This document shows positions 1-11,199 of a stretch of 64,000 nucleotides of DNA, piece by piece. Positions within the stretch are counted from its first letter, which is position 1. Each line of letters starts with the position of its first letter. The notes beneath the pieces are model-generated. The model was not told the origin of the DNA and ran no database searches. It saw nothing but the letters and a program-made list of their open reading frames with translations. Both the position numbers and the translations under genes were made by a program. Origin of the DNA: Otatea glauca (Eukaryota > Streptophyta > Magnoliopsida > Poales > Poaceae); NCBI GenBank assembly GCA_036346275.1, contig CM070730.1, forward strand, positions 2,232,309 to 2,296,308, written 5' to 3'.

Positions 1-64
1 GGCCAGTGGAAAGAATAGACACATGGCGATGCTACTTCGATGGATCTTCATAGACAAATAGAGA
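1..64. other. Host DNA left of the large retrotransposon
   Basis: This is the short pre-insertion flank of the Ty3/gypsy element. It ends at the GTCTG target duplication (65-69) and would have been continuous with 16013 onward before insertion. No coding signal is recognised. Confidence 0.6.
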
Positions 65-69
65 GTCTG

Positions 70-943
70 TGTCGGCGTTTTCGAGCGCCGGTAAGTAAAT
101 TTGTAAGTTTAGGGGGTCGCGCGTTCCACTCCCTGAATGGTTAGACTCGTGAGTCCAAGATGTATACTGGTTCGGGCTGAAAGTCCCTACTCCAGTTCAG
201 ATGGCCGTATTGTATTGCTTTTTGCACTATGTTTTCTGCAGGCGAGGCCCCTAAATGACTTAGTCTCCTCGTGTTCTTATGTCTCCCTCTCCCTCTCGCT
301 CTCCTTGAATCGTTTAGCCCTGCCTCCTTTTATACGTAAGGAAGGGGCAGGTTACATCGAGTTGGGAGGAAGAGCGAGGTGACCCACGCTAGGAGCTCCG
401 GTCCTTCGCCCCGTGGATGGTCGCCACCCGCCTTGCCCATGCCGGGTTGGTAGCCTTGGTGGTCGTGGAGGTTAGGTATTCCCGGAAATAGCGTACTTGC
501 CCTCTGTGACCCTTGCGACGCCGACGCCGAGGTGCGTGGCGTTGGTGCCGCCTCGGGAGCGCGTGCGCTCATCTTGTCGACGTGATAGTTGATGGGGCCG
601 GAAGTTTTGTCTTCTGCAGTCACGGATCTTCTTGGGAAGGAGCCACCGCCTTGTATAGTCGCTCGATTGACCTCATTCGGGGTGCGTGGCGGTAGGCGAT
701 GAGGACGACACGCGGCACTCGGCGCCCGTCACCTTGGTTCGGTTGAGTCGGAGATCCGCCCGCCAAGAGGGGGTCGGAGCGCGTCTGCAGTCGGATTCGC
801 TTCCCGGCGGTCGAGAACGGATGTCTTGCGCGATCTCGCAGCGATCGATCGGCGGCGGCGGCGCGCGGCGCTGTTGGTCGAGATATGCTTGAGGCCGCCG
901 CTCGCCGCGGGTGTTGGGGTATCCTTTTTATTAGTATTCATCA
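70..943 (-). repeat. 3' LTR of the gypsy element
   Basis: On the plus strand it starts TGTCGGCG at 70 and ends ATCA at 943, so the element reads TG...CA on the minus strand. It aligns along its whole length with 15144-16007. A minus-strand TATA box (TATAAAAGG, 326-334) is intact here. Differences from the other LTR are mostly 1-5 base indels rather than transitions. Confidence 0.88.
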
Positions 944-962
944 GTAGCCCCCGAACTCCCGA
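944..962 (-). other. Polypurine tract next to the 3' LTR
   Basis: The minus strand reads GGGAGTTCGGGGGCTAC immediately before the LTR start TGATG. The position and purine richness fit the primer for plus-strand DNA synthesis and confirm minus-strand orientation. Confidence 0.6.
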
Positions 963-1844
963 GCGATTTCGGCAGATTCGGTTGGGGGTTGAACTTGGAC
1001 GAAAGTGGTGGCCGGGCCTGGTCGATCGGTCCAGCCGATCCGGTTAAGCGATTCCCGTCAGGTGTGCTTCGTTGGATCCGACGGCTGTCCTGGAGTTTGG
1101 CCGAGGGCATTTGAACCGCCGAGGGCATGCCGAGTATAGTTTGGCGCGCCGCGCCTGCTCGTCTTCTTGACTGCTTCGGGTTCTGGTGAAGGATGCTTCG
1201 TTTTCCGGCACCCGCATTTACTCTGGAGACGCTTAGCCTCCCTTCGTTCGGATATATATATATGTGCGCTGTAGCTTGCTTGAAGGGGATGAGAGCTCTT
1301 TCTTTTGTTCTTTCAAATGGCTTCGAGACACCCTCTAGTCTTTAGCTTCGCGATGGCGTCGCGGTGAAAGAAGAAGATCCTCCGCCGAGCTTTAATGAGT
1401 TCGACCAGCGATGGTCGAGCTTAGGAGGAAGAAGTCGCACCGTGTGCCGCTTACGTTGACGCTGCCGCCGAGGCCGCCCGAGACTCGAGGTGGTAAGGGG
1501 GCCCTTCTAGAGGCGATGGCGCAAGGCGCCGACCGTGAAGTTAGTGCGGCGCGTCGATGTCGCCGAACGGCGTGAGGCATCGGCGTGTTATTTAGCGGCC
1601 GCGGCGGCTGTCCCGTCGACGAGCAAGGGCCTACCAAAGATGCCGTCGGTGCCACCGATGCCGCACGGATGTTTGATAGGTTCTAGGCGTGGGTAGAGTC
1701 TCGCAGTGGTGCGGCGGGCCACTCTTATATCGTCTTGCATCTTGTGTGTAAAGTCGTAAAGTTTGAGCTGTTGGCCTATAATGAAATTTTCTTTTCTTTA
1801 TGAAAATGTCTTCGCGATGAGTTTGCTTTAATTTTAATCGTTGT
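963..1844. other. 3' untranslated part of the gypsy element
   Basis: This non-coding stretch lies between the repeat array and the 3' LTR. It holds a short TA run near 1253-1263. No conserved domain is seen in any frame. Confidence 0.5.
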
Positions 1845-4640
1845 GGGCGGCGCCTTGGTGGCAGGCGGCCGGATGCCTCTGTGAGGTTCGGTGTCCGAGT
1901 GCTCGCTTAACGTCGTAGCTAGACAGTGCCTTGGTGGCGGGGACGACCGGATGCCTCTGTGAGGTTCGGTGTCCGAGTGCCTTGGTCGGCAGGATGACCG
2001 GATGCCTCTGTGAGGTTCGTGTCCGAGTGCCTTGGTCGGCGGGACGACCGGATGCCTCTGAGAGGTTCGGTGTCCGAGTGCTAGACGATGCCTTGGTCTG
2101 CAGGACGACCGGATGCCTCCGAGAGGTTGGGTGTCCGAGTGCTCGCTTAACGTCGTAGCTAGAGCGGTGCCTTGGTCGGCGAGGACGGCCGGATGCCTCT
2201 GTGAGGTTCGGTGTCCGAGTGCCTTGGTGGCAGGACGACCGGATGCCTCTGAGAGGTTCGGTGTCCGAGTGCTCGCTTAACGTCGTAGCTAGACAGTGCC
2301 TTGGTCGGCGAGGGACGACCGGATGCCTCTGTGAGGTTGGTGTCCGAGTGCCTTGGTCGGCGCAGGACGACCGGATGCCTCTGTGAGGTTCGGTGTCCGA
2401 GTGCCTTGGTCGCCAGGACGACCGGATGCCTCGAGAGGTTCGGTGTCCGAGTGCTCGCTTAACGTCGTAGCTAGACAGTGGCCTTGATCGGCAGGGACGA
2501 CCGGATGCCTCCGAGAGGTTCGGGTGTCCGAGTGCTCGCTTAACGTCGTAGCTAGACGGTGCCTTGGTCGGCGAGGACGACCGGATGCCTCTGTGAGGTT
2601 CGGTGTCCGAGTGCCTTGGTGGCAGGACGGCCGGATGCCTCTGAGAGGTTGGTGTCCGAGTGCTCGCTTAACGTCGTAGCTAGACGGTGCCTTGGCCGGC
2701 AGGGACGACCGGATGCCTCGAGAGGTTCGGTGTCCGAGTGCTCGTTTAACGTCGTAGCTAGACAGTGCCTTGGTTGGCAGGGACGACCGGATGCCTCTGT
2801 GAGGTTCGGGTGTCCGAGTGCCTTGGTCGGCAGGACGACCGGATGCCTCTGTGAGGTTCGGGTGTCCAAGTGCCTTGGTCGGCAGGACGACCGGATGCCT
2901 CTGAGAGGTTCGGGTGTCCGAGTGCCTTGGTCGGCAGGACGACCGGATGCCTCTGTGAGGTTCGGGTGTCCGAGTGCCTTGGTCGGCAGGACGACCGGAT
3001 GCCACTGAGAGGTTCGGGTGTCCGAGTGCTCGTTTAACGTCGTAGCTAGACAGTGCCTTGGTCGGCAGGGACGACCGGATGCCTCTGTGAGGTTCGGGTG
3101 TCCGAGTGCCTTGGTCGGCAGGACGACCGGATGCCTCTGTGAGGTTCGGGTGTCCGAGTGCCTTGGTCGGCAGGACGACCGGATGCCTCTGAGAGGTTCG
3201 GGTGTCCGAGTGCCTTGGTCGACAGGATGACCGGATGCCTCTGTGAGGTTCGGGTGTCCGAGTGCCTTGGTCGGCAGGACGACCGGATGCCTCTGTGAGG
3301 TTATGGTGTCCGAGTGCCTTGGTTGGCAGGACGACCGGATGCCTCTGTGAGGTTCGGGTGTCCGAGTGCCTTGGTCGGCAGGACGACCGGATGCCTCTGT
3401 GAGGTTTTGGTGTCCGAGTGCCTTGGTCGGCAGGACGACCGGATGCCTCTGTGAGGGTCGGGTGTCCGACTGCCTTGGTCGGCAGGACGATCGGATGCCT
3501 CTGTGAGGGTCGGGTGTCCGACTGCCTTGGTCGGCAGGACGACCGGATGCCTCTGTGAGGTTTGGGTGTCCGAGTGCTCGTTTAACGTCGTAGCTGGACG
3601 TGAGTGCTCGTTTACCTTCGTAGCTGGACGTGAGTGCTCGTTTACCGTCGTAGCTGGACGGTGCCTTGGTCGGCAGGGATGACCGGATGCCTCTGAGGGG
3701 TTCGAGTGTCCGAGTGCTCGTTTAACGTCGTAGCTAGACAGTGCCTTGGTCGGCAGGGACGACCGGATGCCTCTGTGAGGTTCGGGTGTCCGAGTGCCTT
3801 GGTCGGCAGGACGACCGGATGCCTCTGTGAGGTTCGGGTGTCCGAGTGCCTTGGTCGGCAGGGACGACCGGATGCCTCTGTGAGGTTCGGGTGTCCGAGT
3901 GCCTTGGTCGGCGGGACGACCGGATGCCTCTGAGAGGTTCGGGTGTCCGAGTGCCTTGGTCGGCGGGACGACCGGATGCCTCTGTGAGGTTCGGTGTCCG
4001 AGTGCCTTGGTGGCAGGACGACCGGATGCCTCTGAGAGGTTCGGGTGTCAGAGTGCTCGTTTAACGTCGTAGCTAGACAGTGCCTTGGTCGGCAGGGACG
4101 ACCGGATGCCTCTGTGAGGTTCGGGTGTCCGAGTGCCTTGGTCGGCGGGACGACCGGATGCCTCTGTGAGGTTCGGGTGTCCGAGTGCCTTGGTCGGCAG
4201 GACGACCGGATGCCTCTGAGAGGTTCGGGTGTCCGAGTGCCTTGGTCGGCAGGGACGACCGGATGCCTCTGTGAGGTTCGGGTGTCCGAGTGCCTTGGTC
4301 GGCAGGACGACCGGATGCCTCTGTGAGGTTCTGGGTGTCCGAGTGCCTTGGTCGGCAGGACGACCGGATGCCTCTGTGAGGTTCGGTGTCCAAGTGCCTT
4401 GGTGGCGGGGCGGCCGGATGCCTCTGAGGGTCGGTGTCCGATCGCCTTGGTCGGCAGGACGGCCGGATGCCTCTGTGAGGGTCGGGTGTCCGATCGCCTT
4501 GGTCGGCGGGACGACCGGATGCCTCGTGAGGTTCGGTGTCCGAGTGCTCGCTTAACGTCGAGCCGGACGTGAGTGCTCGTTACCGTCGTAGCCGGACGTG
4601 AGTGCTCGTTACCGTCGTAGCCGGACGTGAGTGCTCTTAC
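1845..4640 (-). repeat. 52-bp tandem repeat array inside the gypsy element
   Basis: About 45 copies of a roughly 52-bp unit with the core GACGACCGGATGCCTC followed by a TCGGGTGTCCGAGTGCC-type end. Every few units a 27-bp insert (GTGCTCG, then TTAACGTCGTAGCTAGACA) makes an approximately 79-bp unit. Two short runs (3590-3660, 4560-4640) consist only of the insert-type sequence. The array lies in the element's 3' UTR; variable tandem arrays in Tat/Ogre 3' UTRs are known seeds of plant satellites. On the minus strand it stays open for long stretches (up to 360 codons at 3642-4724), a by-product of a stop-poor monomer rather than a gene. Confidence 0.92.
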
Positions 4641-5440
4641 CGTCGTGGTGGACGTGGGGCATCCTTCTCGAGTCCTCGTCGGGTGAGGGTAGTGCGAGAG
4701 GAATGGCCGCCGTCTATCCCACATGTATACCCCATCCGCGGTGTGGGACTGCAGGGATGAGCGGCGCGCGTTTACTGCGTTGGTTCAACGCCGTGCTCGT
4801 GGAGCTAATAGCGGGTAGTCCGAGTGGGTCTGGGAGGTCCCGCCAAGGGGACCCTTCCGAGCGACGGTCCCCAGTAGGGTGTCTGGCCTGCGTGTGGGGC
4901 GACCCATAAAAACCTTTTCTACTCAATCCGTATGGACTCTAGGTCGTCCGCCGACCCAGAGCACAGCTGGCTGTCGCTCATTGATGAGCTCCCGGGAGAG
5001 TGTGAAGTATGGTCTCGGACGCGAGTAGAGGTGATTAGGCCGTCAGCCGACCTAACCGAGGGCCCACCGTGGGGCTCACCTCATACCTGCCCCTTGCTCA
5101 AGTTTTGCTGGGGCGGCCTTATACCCATCTGGTGGGGTAGGCCTTTTTGAACCCACAGCTCCTCGCTGGGCCCCTGGCGCAAGCCACAAAGCTTTTGCCG
5201 TCTTGGGGCCGCAGCGGCCCAGTGGGCTTCTCGCGCGCCGAGCAACTGTTCGGCCTAAAGGCGAGACCGAGAGGTTACGGACACGTTGTTGGGCGGCGTC
5301 TTTATGGCCCTTTGTCACCGACAAGACAGGGATTAAAAGCGGAGTGGTATTGGAAACTGGGAGTTACCAGGCTGGCGCGACAGGCGAGGGTGGTCGCGAC
5401 GCTTCGCTTGACGGGGCGCCTGCTTGGCCGGCGTTCGCTC
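4641..5440. other. Spacer upstream of the antisense gene
   Basis: GC-rich element-internal DNA between the repeat array and the antisense promoter. ORFs here are short and overlapping on both strands with no recognised domain. Confidence 0.5.
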
Positions 5441-5446
5441 GTCCTC

Positions 5447-5454
5447 TATAAATA
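5447..5454 (+). promoter_or_regulatory. TATA box of the antisense gene
   Basis: TATAAATA lies on the plus strand 138 bp before the ATG at 5592, followed by a CT-rich leader. It gives the antisense gene its own promoter, opposite to LTR-driven transcription. Confidence 0.6.
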
Positions 5455-5591
5455 CGCCCGTTGGGTGCTTTCGAGTGGTCACGCTTTCTTGCCTTCTCTG
5501 TCTCTGCCTCTGAAACAAGAAAAGCACTAGAGAGCTAAGGAAAGAAAACCCAGCCTTTCTTTCTCACCTTCCAGTCGTCTCCCCTGTGAAG

Positions 5592-8500
5592 ATGTCGTGG
5601 CCGGAGTGCTCCGCGCAAGACAGCCGTGCGCTCGGCTTGGTGAAGAAGGGCTTCCTCATGCCGCAGGACCTTTCCGGCTGGAGGGTGCCGACCGGGGCTG
5701 CCACCCCCGCGCCGCGGGGCGACGAGATCGTGGTGCCCGCCTCGTTCTTCGAGCGCGGCTTTGGCCTGCCGCTGCACCCGTTCGTCCGGGGGCTGCTGTC
5801 TCATTACAAGGTGGAGGTGCACCATCTCAACCCCAATGGGGTCCTCCACATCGCCATCTTCATCACGCTGTGCGAAGCCTTCTTGGGGATCGAGCCGCAC
5901 TGGGCGTTGTGGAGGCACTTCTTCGTGCAAGGCTCGGAAGGGCAGGCCGTCGGGCGCCGGGCGCCCTGGTGGCTCGCCTCGGCTTCGCCCGGTCGAGCAC
6001 GGAGTACGGAGGTAAAGCCGCCTCGTCCAACAAGGGTGGCGTTCGAATGGTTTTACGTTCAAACGTCGGCGGCGCGCGCCTCGTTTCACCGGCGAAGCTT
6101 CCCATGGTGGAGGAGCGGTGGAACCGGAGCGCCGAGAAGAGGGAGAAGAACAAGCGGCCACGATCGTGGGCGCGATCGGGGCTCAAAGCGAGGCGGGCTC
6201 ACGGGGACGTGGTTGTCGCGCGCTTTATGGGGATGCGCGTGCAACCACTTGTGCCTGTGCCGCACCTGCTTCCGTCGTGGGCCGTCCGGCCGGCGAGGAT
6301 GGCGAACCCAGCTGGCGCGTCGAGGTGGAGGCCCGGGTGGCGGCCGTACTGGCGGAAGCGCCACGGTGGCGCGGATGGCCACCCGAGCCATTCTCGCGCT
6401 TTTCCGCCAATCTGTAAGCCGGTGAAATTCCTTTCGCTTCTCTTTTCTTTGTCCTTAGCACTTGACCGACATTCCTGCATCCTCTTAGGGGCTCATGGGG
6501 ATGTCTTCGGCGCCGCTCCCGGGATAAGAAGCGCGGCGATCGCCCGGCGAGGCAGAGGTCGACTCTCCGCAAGAAGCGGAAGGAGGAAAGTAGGAGGAAG
6601 AAAAGTAAGGAACGCTACGCGCAAGGCGCGCGAGGATGTGTCGGAGACCACCGCCGTGGGGACAACCTCCATCGACAACGGCGGAGTGCCTCGGCCACCC
6701 CTATGGTGGGTTTTTCACGACTGCCGATCGGGCGGCGCCCGGCGTGGACTCGGCCGGCGGCATCACGGGCCCGTGGCCACGGATCCCAGTGGGGTGATCT
6801 TACGCTGCGGTCGTCGCAGCGTCTCGGTGGAGGTGGCCGGGAAGCGGCCGCCGACTTGCTTTTGGCGGGGCGGCAAAGAGAGGCGCGTGCCACGCACCCG
6901 CTCGGCCTTGTAAGTGTATTCTTTTATTGGAGCATTTTCTTTTTGGCAAAGCCGCCGAGCGACTCTTGAATCTTTGCAGCGTCTGGCGCCTATCTTGGGG
7001 TGACCGTGGGGCGTGCCACATCGGCTCGCAAATAACGGTGCCGGTGATTCGTTGACCCGGTTGGGTCGGTGGAAGTCGCGGCGTCGGCGCCCGAGGGCGC
7101 GATCGCCGAGGACGGGCCCCACCCGAGGTCGTGCGAAGAAGAACTTCCGCCGCCTCGTGAGACTCCCCCGACGACGTGATCGTCGTTTCGAGGATGAGAC
7201 AATGGCGCCACGGTGATCGCGCCCGATCGTGGCGGAGCCGGCGACGAGGTGCCGACCGATGCTCCTCGGTAGCGCAGTCGCCGAGGGGTTTCGAAGGTTG
7301 ACCTCGTCACCCTTGCCCATGGTGCTTTGGACGGCGACGTCCCGCCCGAACGGCGGCAGCGCGCGCCACGGGTGTAATTCGGGTCGGGCATCATGGGTCG
7401 AGCGGAGGAGAGCGAGTGGGCCGCCCTTCGGCAAGGCGCGTGTTGTCTGTGCGAAGCCGAGATAGGCGGATCCGTGAAGGTCCGCTCTTGCTCAAGTCTT
7501 CCACGGTATTGGATATGATGGTCGGGAAGTCGGCCCGATCGCCAGGTTGGTCACCGAAAAGTTCGACTCGTTGCACATTTTGATAGTTCTTCCATGCGAC
7601 TAACGGAGTGTCCACATTTTGCAAAGACTTGCGGGCTCGTTTACGTCGCGTCGAGTTGAGCTCTGCGGCGCTCAGCGATCGTGGCCGCAATGAGGAGTGC
7701 GATCGGTGCGCGCTTGAGCTGCGCCTAGCCCAGAGGCCCAGGCATTAGGCGGTCGGAGGCGGTGGTGATTCGCCAAGGATTTGAAGAGGCCACAAGGCCC
7801 TTCATGATGGCGCCTAGAGGCGGGGCCTTGAGGGCGAAAGTGGCGGGCGGAGTCCTCTCGGACGGAGGTCACCGAGGCCAAGGATGCCGCCGTTGCGCGG
7901 GGGACCGCGCAGACGCAGTAACACGTCCGCGGACCGAGCGAAACAAGGCTCGGGGACGCATTGCCGAGTTCGCCCCGTGGCGATCGCTCGAATGAGCCGT
8001 GGTTGTCAAGACTTCATCGAGGCGCAAGAAGTGAAGCGGCAATCGACCAACTCTGCGGTCGGTAAGTGTCTCAATTCTTCAATTAAGTTTGGGGTGCGAC
8101 CCACGGGTAATTATCAAAATCTCCATAATCTGCAGAGGCGCAGAAGAATCGGCGTCGCCGTGGAGGCGCAGAACGGCCGGATGCTCGCGATGTGGCGATC
8201 GTGGCGGGGCGAGGCCCGGCGGCGTTGAAGGTTGCGGAGGACGGTCGGGCCGAGATGAGCGCCGAATCGAGGCCCTCCGCAAGGCCGGTCGGGAGGTCTC
8301 GCGATCGCATCATTGAGCCGGGCAGCCCGAGTGCCCTTGCCCTCGCTACCGCCCGAAAGTGCGACTTCAGTAGAAGAGGCGGTGGTCACCGTGGCTGCGC
8401 TTGAGCTTCATCGGTACTGGTCAACACCATCTCGTACTACGACGGCATCGACCTCGCGGTGGTGGGGAGCGGCGAGCTGGAACCGGATCGACGAGGAGAT

Positions 8501-8627
8501 CGACCGGTTCGAGCTCTGGTCGAGCCGCGACGCCGGAGATCGCCACGGCGCATCCGCCGCAGCCGCCCTCGAGGAGCGAGGCAGCCAACTCTTCGTCTCG
8601 CCACCGGTCGCCCGCCAAGAAGAATAA
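5592..8627 (+). pseudogene. Antisense ORF (aORF) of the Tat element, gypsy-type-transposon N-domain
   Basis: The frame opens at ATG 5592 and runs clean to about 5970. It contains GLVKKGFLMPQ, FFERGFGLPLHPFVRGLL and a HLNPN / FITLCEAFLGIEPHWALW block, the hallmark of the plant 'putative gypsy type transposon' domain (Pfam Transposase_28). It then loses frame. Three introns with GT...AG ends are visible, all 70-75 bp: 6414-6488, 6910-6979 and 8062-8135. A stop and AATAAA-like end lie at about 8620-8627. In Tat elements such an ORF sits antisense between integrase and 3' LTR; its function is unknown. Frameshifts after residue about 125 make it a pseudogene here, unless sequence errors cause them. 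The exon chain beyond the first exon is inferred. Confidence 0.72.
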
Positions 8628-8739
8628 AAAAAAGTTAGCTTTATCCTTCTTAGATTGTAAAGACCGCTATTTAAACAATCTTGAATTTATCAAGTCCTAG
8701 AATCGTCCCTCGTCCTTTTTCGTATTTAGGATGAGCGTT

Positions 8740-9230
8740 TGGCCGACCATAGCCTTAAGGACCGCAGGGGTCACTTATGCGTAGGTCGGGTCATTTTGGG
8801 AGGAGCGAGGTGGATTGGAGACTTGGCTATGCAGCGGTTAGGCGCACTTGTGAGGGATAGGAGTGTTCTAAACCGGCCAGGGATCTTTCCACTCGGGCAC
8901 TTCCTTCTTCCGCAAGTGCTACTTAGCAACCATAGCCGGGCGAGGCCGTAACACTTGGGTTGAGAGGGTTACTGCTCGGGATGGACCTCATGACGGTCGG
9001 GTCACGCCCTCATAAGCGCGGGATAGCCTGAGTTCGTGCGGGAGGAGTGTTCCTGCCGACCCAAAGGTCACTCCACTCGGTACTTCCTTCTTCCGCGAAG
9101 TGTTAGTAACCATAGCCGTGGGGCGAGGGTCGAGCACTTGGGTCAAAGGGGTTACCGCTGGGAAGGACCTTGTGGTCGGTTGGGTCATCAACCCGCATAA
9201 CGCCGGCCAGGAGCGACCTAAACGGGGCGT
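8740..9230. repeat. About 190-bp degenerate direct repeats after integrase
   Basis: Two clear copies (about 8875-9010 and 9062-9205) share CACTTCCTTCTTCCGC, AACCATAGCCG, CACTTGGGT and GGTTACYGCT blocks in the same order. A weaker third copy starts near 8740 (CCATAGCCTTAAGGAC). They lie between the antisense gene end and the integrase end. Confidence 0.6.
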
Positions 9231-9448
9231 AGAAGGGCAGCTCGAGTCGTCGCATGGCGACTGTGTGCTCGGAAGGAAGAAAGTAAAGAGCATGCTAGGA
9301 AGAGGAAAAGAGTTTAGGATAGAATCGCCTTAACTTTTCTATATTCCATGCATTTGGAAGGATCGCCCGTCGGTGTCCTTGAGTAGAAAGGTGCCAGCGA
9401 AGGATCTGCACGACGGTGAAGGGCCTTCTGTGGGGCGACGACTTGTGC

Positions 9449-10560
9449 TTATCCTTGCCGGTGCGGACCCGACGCAGACGTGTCGCCAAGATCGAAAGAC
9501 CGCCCTCGAACCTGGCGGCTGTGGTAACGTCGCAGAGCTTGTTGATATCTGGCCGATCGCAGGACGGCCACGTCATGCGCCTCGTCGATCTGGTCGATGG
9601 AGTCTTGTTGTGCGGCGAGCCCCCGAGCCTCCTCGAAGGCTTGCAATCTTGGGGCGCCATACCTGTGTTCGGCAAGACGGCCAAAGACCGTATACCATAA
9701 AGAACGGTGTGAACCCGGTCGCCCGGTCGGCGTGGTCCGTAGACTCAGAGGACGGAGGGTAGCTCGGCCGCCGGCGCCGCCGGTGCTTGAGTCGATCAAG
9801 ATTCGCGCTTGAGCCCTTGAAGGATCATGCCGCTTGCGCTTCGACACGGCCGTTGGTCGCGGATGGGCCACACGCCCAATCGACGCGGATGTTGAAGTCA
9901 TCGCGAGAACTCGAGGAATTCCTTCCCGTGAAATCGCTGCGTTAGTTGTCGGTGATGATGGAGTTTGGGACTCGAATCGAAAGACTATGTCGCGAAGAAG
10001 ATGGCCGCTTGTGCCGACGCGGACGCCTTCGACCGGCTTGGCCTCTATCCACTTGGTGAACTTGTCCACCGCGACGAGCAAATGGGTAAAGCCCCGGGCG
10101 CTTTCTTGAAAGGCCCGACCGATCGAGCCCCAAACCGCAAAAGGCCACGTGATGGGGATTATGCGCAAGGCTGGTGGCGGATGTATCGCACGGCAAAGAA
10201 TTGGCATCCTTCGCAGTGCGTGCGATGTGCTCTGCGTTGACACGGCGGTCGGCCAATAGAAATCTTGCCGAAAGGCCTTTCCCACCAGAGATCGGGCGCA
10301 GCGTGGTGACCGCAAATTCCGCTGTGTATGTCGTCCAGCAGTTGTTTTCCTTGGTCGGCCAGAATGCACTTTTGGAGGACCCCGGAGGGGCTCCTTTTGT
10401 AAAGGTCTGGACCGACCAGGACGAAAGACTTTGCTGTCCGGGGGAGGCGCCGGGCCTCGGTCGGGTCGGGAGGAAGTGACCCGTCCGTCAAACGATCTAT
10501 GAATGGCTTTCTCGGTCGGACTCGGTTGCTAATACGCCGTGGCTCGACCGCCAAGTCTCG
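9449..10560 (-). pseudogene. Integrase of the gypsy element (frameshifted)
   Basis: Minus-strand fragments in more than one frame match a Ty3/gypsy integrase. An N-terminal HHCC zinc region (SGICGHHA ... CEGCQFF) lies near 10440-10230. The catalytic core contains HLLVAVDKFTKWIEAKPV near 10085-10030, which holds the first catalytic Asp, then an ITDN-like second Asp block near 9950. A C-terminal FDLGD segment lies near 9480. The domain order is right but the reading frame is broken several times, so no full protein is encoded. It would insert element cDNA into the genome when intact. Confidence 0.8.
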
Positions 10561-10579
10561 ATCGGCCGCGGCGGTCGGG

Positions 10580-11060
10580 CGACCGTGCTAGGTAGGTCGG
10601 GGACCGTTCGCCACCGCCCGGTGGATGGAAGGCGCGGAGGTCGCAGACAAAGATCCGGGCGGGACCGGCTCTCTTGGAGGCAGTTGGCGGTAGTCGGCGT
10701 CGCTATTGTAGCGTCGGTAGCTATGGTGAAGCTCGAAGCCCTTGAACGCGCCGAGCCGCGCGACTTCTCGGCGAAGACGCGGCCATACGGCGTCTCGGGG
10801 CCCGCGGCCTTCATGACTTGGTCGACGACAAGCTTGGAGTCCCGTGGGCGTAGAGTCGGCGAGCACCGAGGTCGGCAGCGATCCGGAGACCGTTGATGAG
10901 GGCCTCGTGCTCGGCAGCGTTGTTGGTGGCGTCGGCACCGATGGCGATTGGAGCTTGTTCCCAAGTGGGAGATGATGACAACTCCAAAGACCGCGCCATT
11001 CTTGTTGTAAGACCCATCGAAGTACATTGTCCAAGACTCGGGTCTTCGATCCCGGTGGTG
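10580..11060 (-). pseudogene. Second, archaeal-type RNase H domain
   Basis: The minus strand shows WTMYFDGSYNKNGA, then NNAAEHEALINGLRIAADLGARR in another frame, and a LVVDQVMKAAGP block. This is the extra RNase H found between RT/RH and integrase in plant Tat elements. The first catalytic Asp (FDGS) and the Glu (EHEAL) are visible. Frameshifts separate the pieces. Confidence 0.75.
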
Positions 11061-11199
11061 CCTGGTTTGGTCCACTCGGTGACGAAGTCGGCTAGGGCTC
11101 GCGACTTGATCGCCGTCGAGGGGCGTATGTGATGTCATGGCGGCCGAGCTCGAGTGCCCACTTGGCTATCCTTCCCGGCGTCGCGGTTGCGGACGATCT

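Noticed and set aside
2289..3005. 238-codon minus-strand ORF and similar long ORFs in the repeat array
   Set aside because: It is the translation of the 52-bp tandem repeat; frames rotate between units and no domain exists.
5535..6161. 208-codon minus-strand ORF opposite the antisense gene
   Set aside because: It is the complementary shadow of the domain-bearing plus-strand exon.
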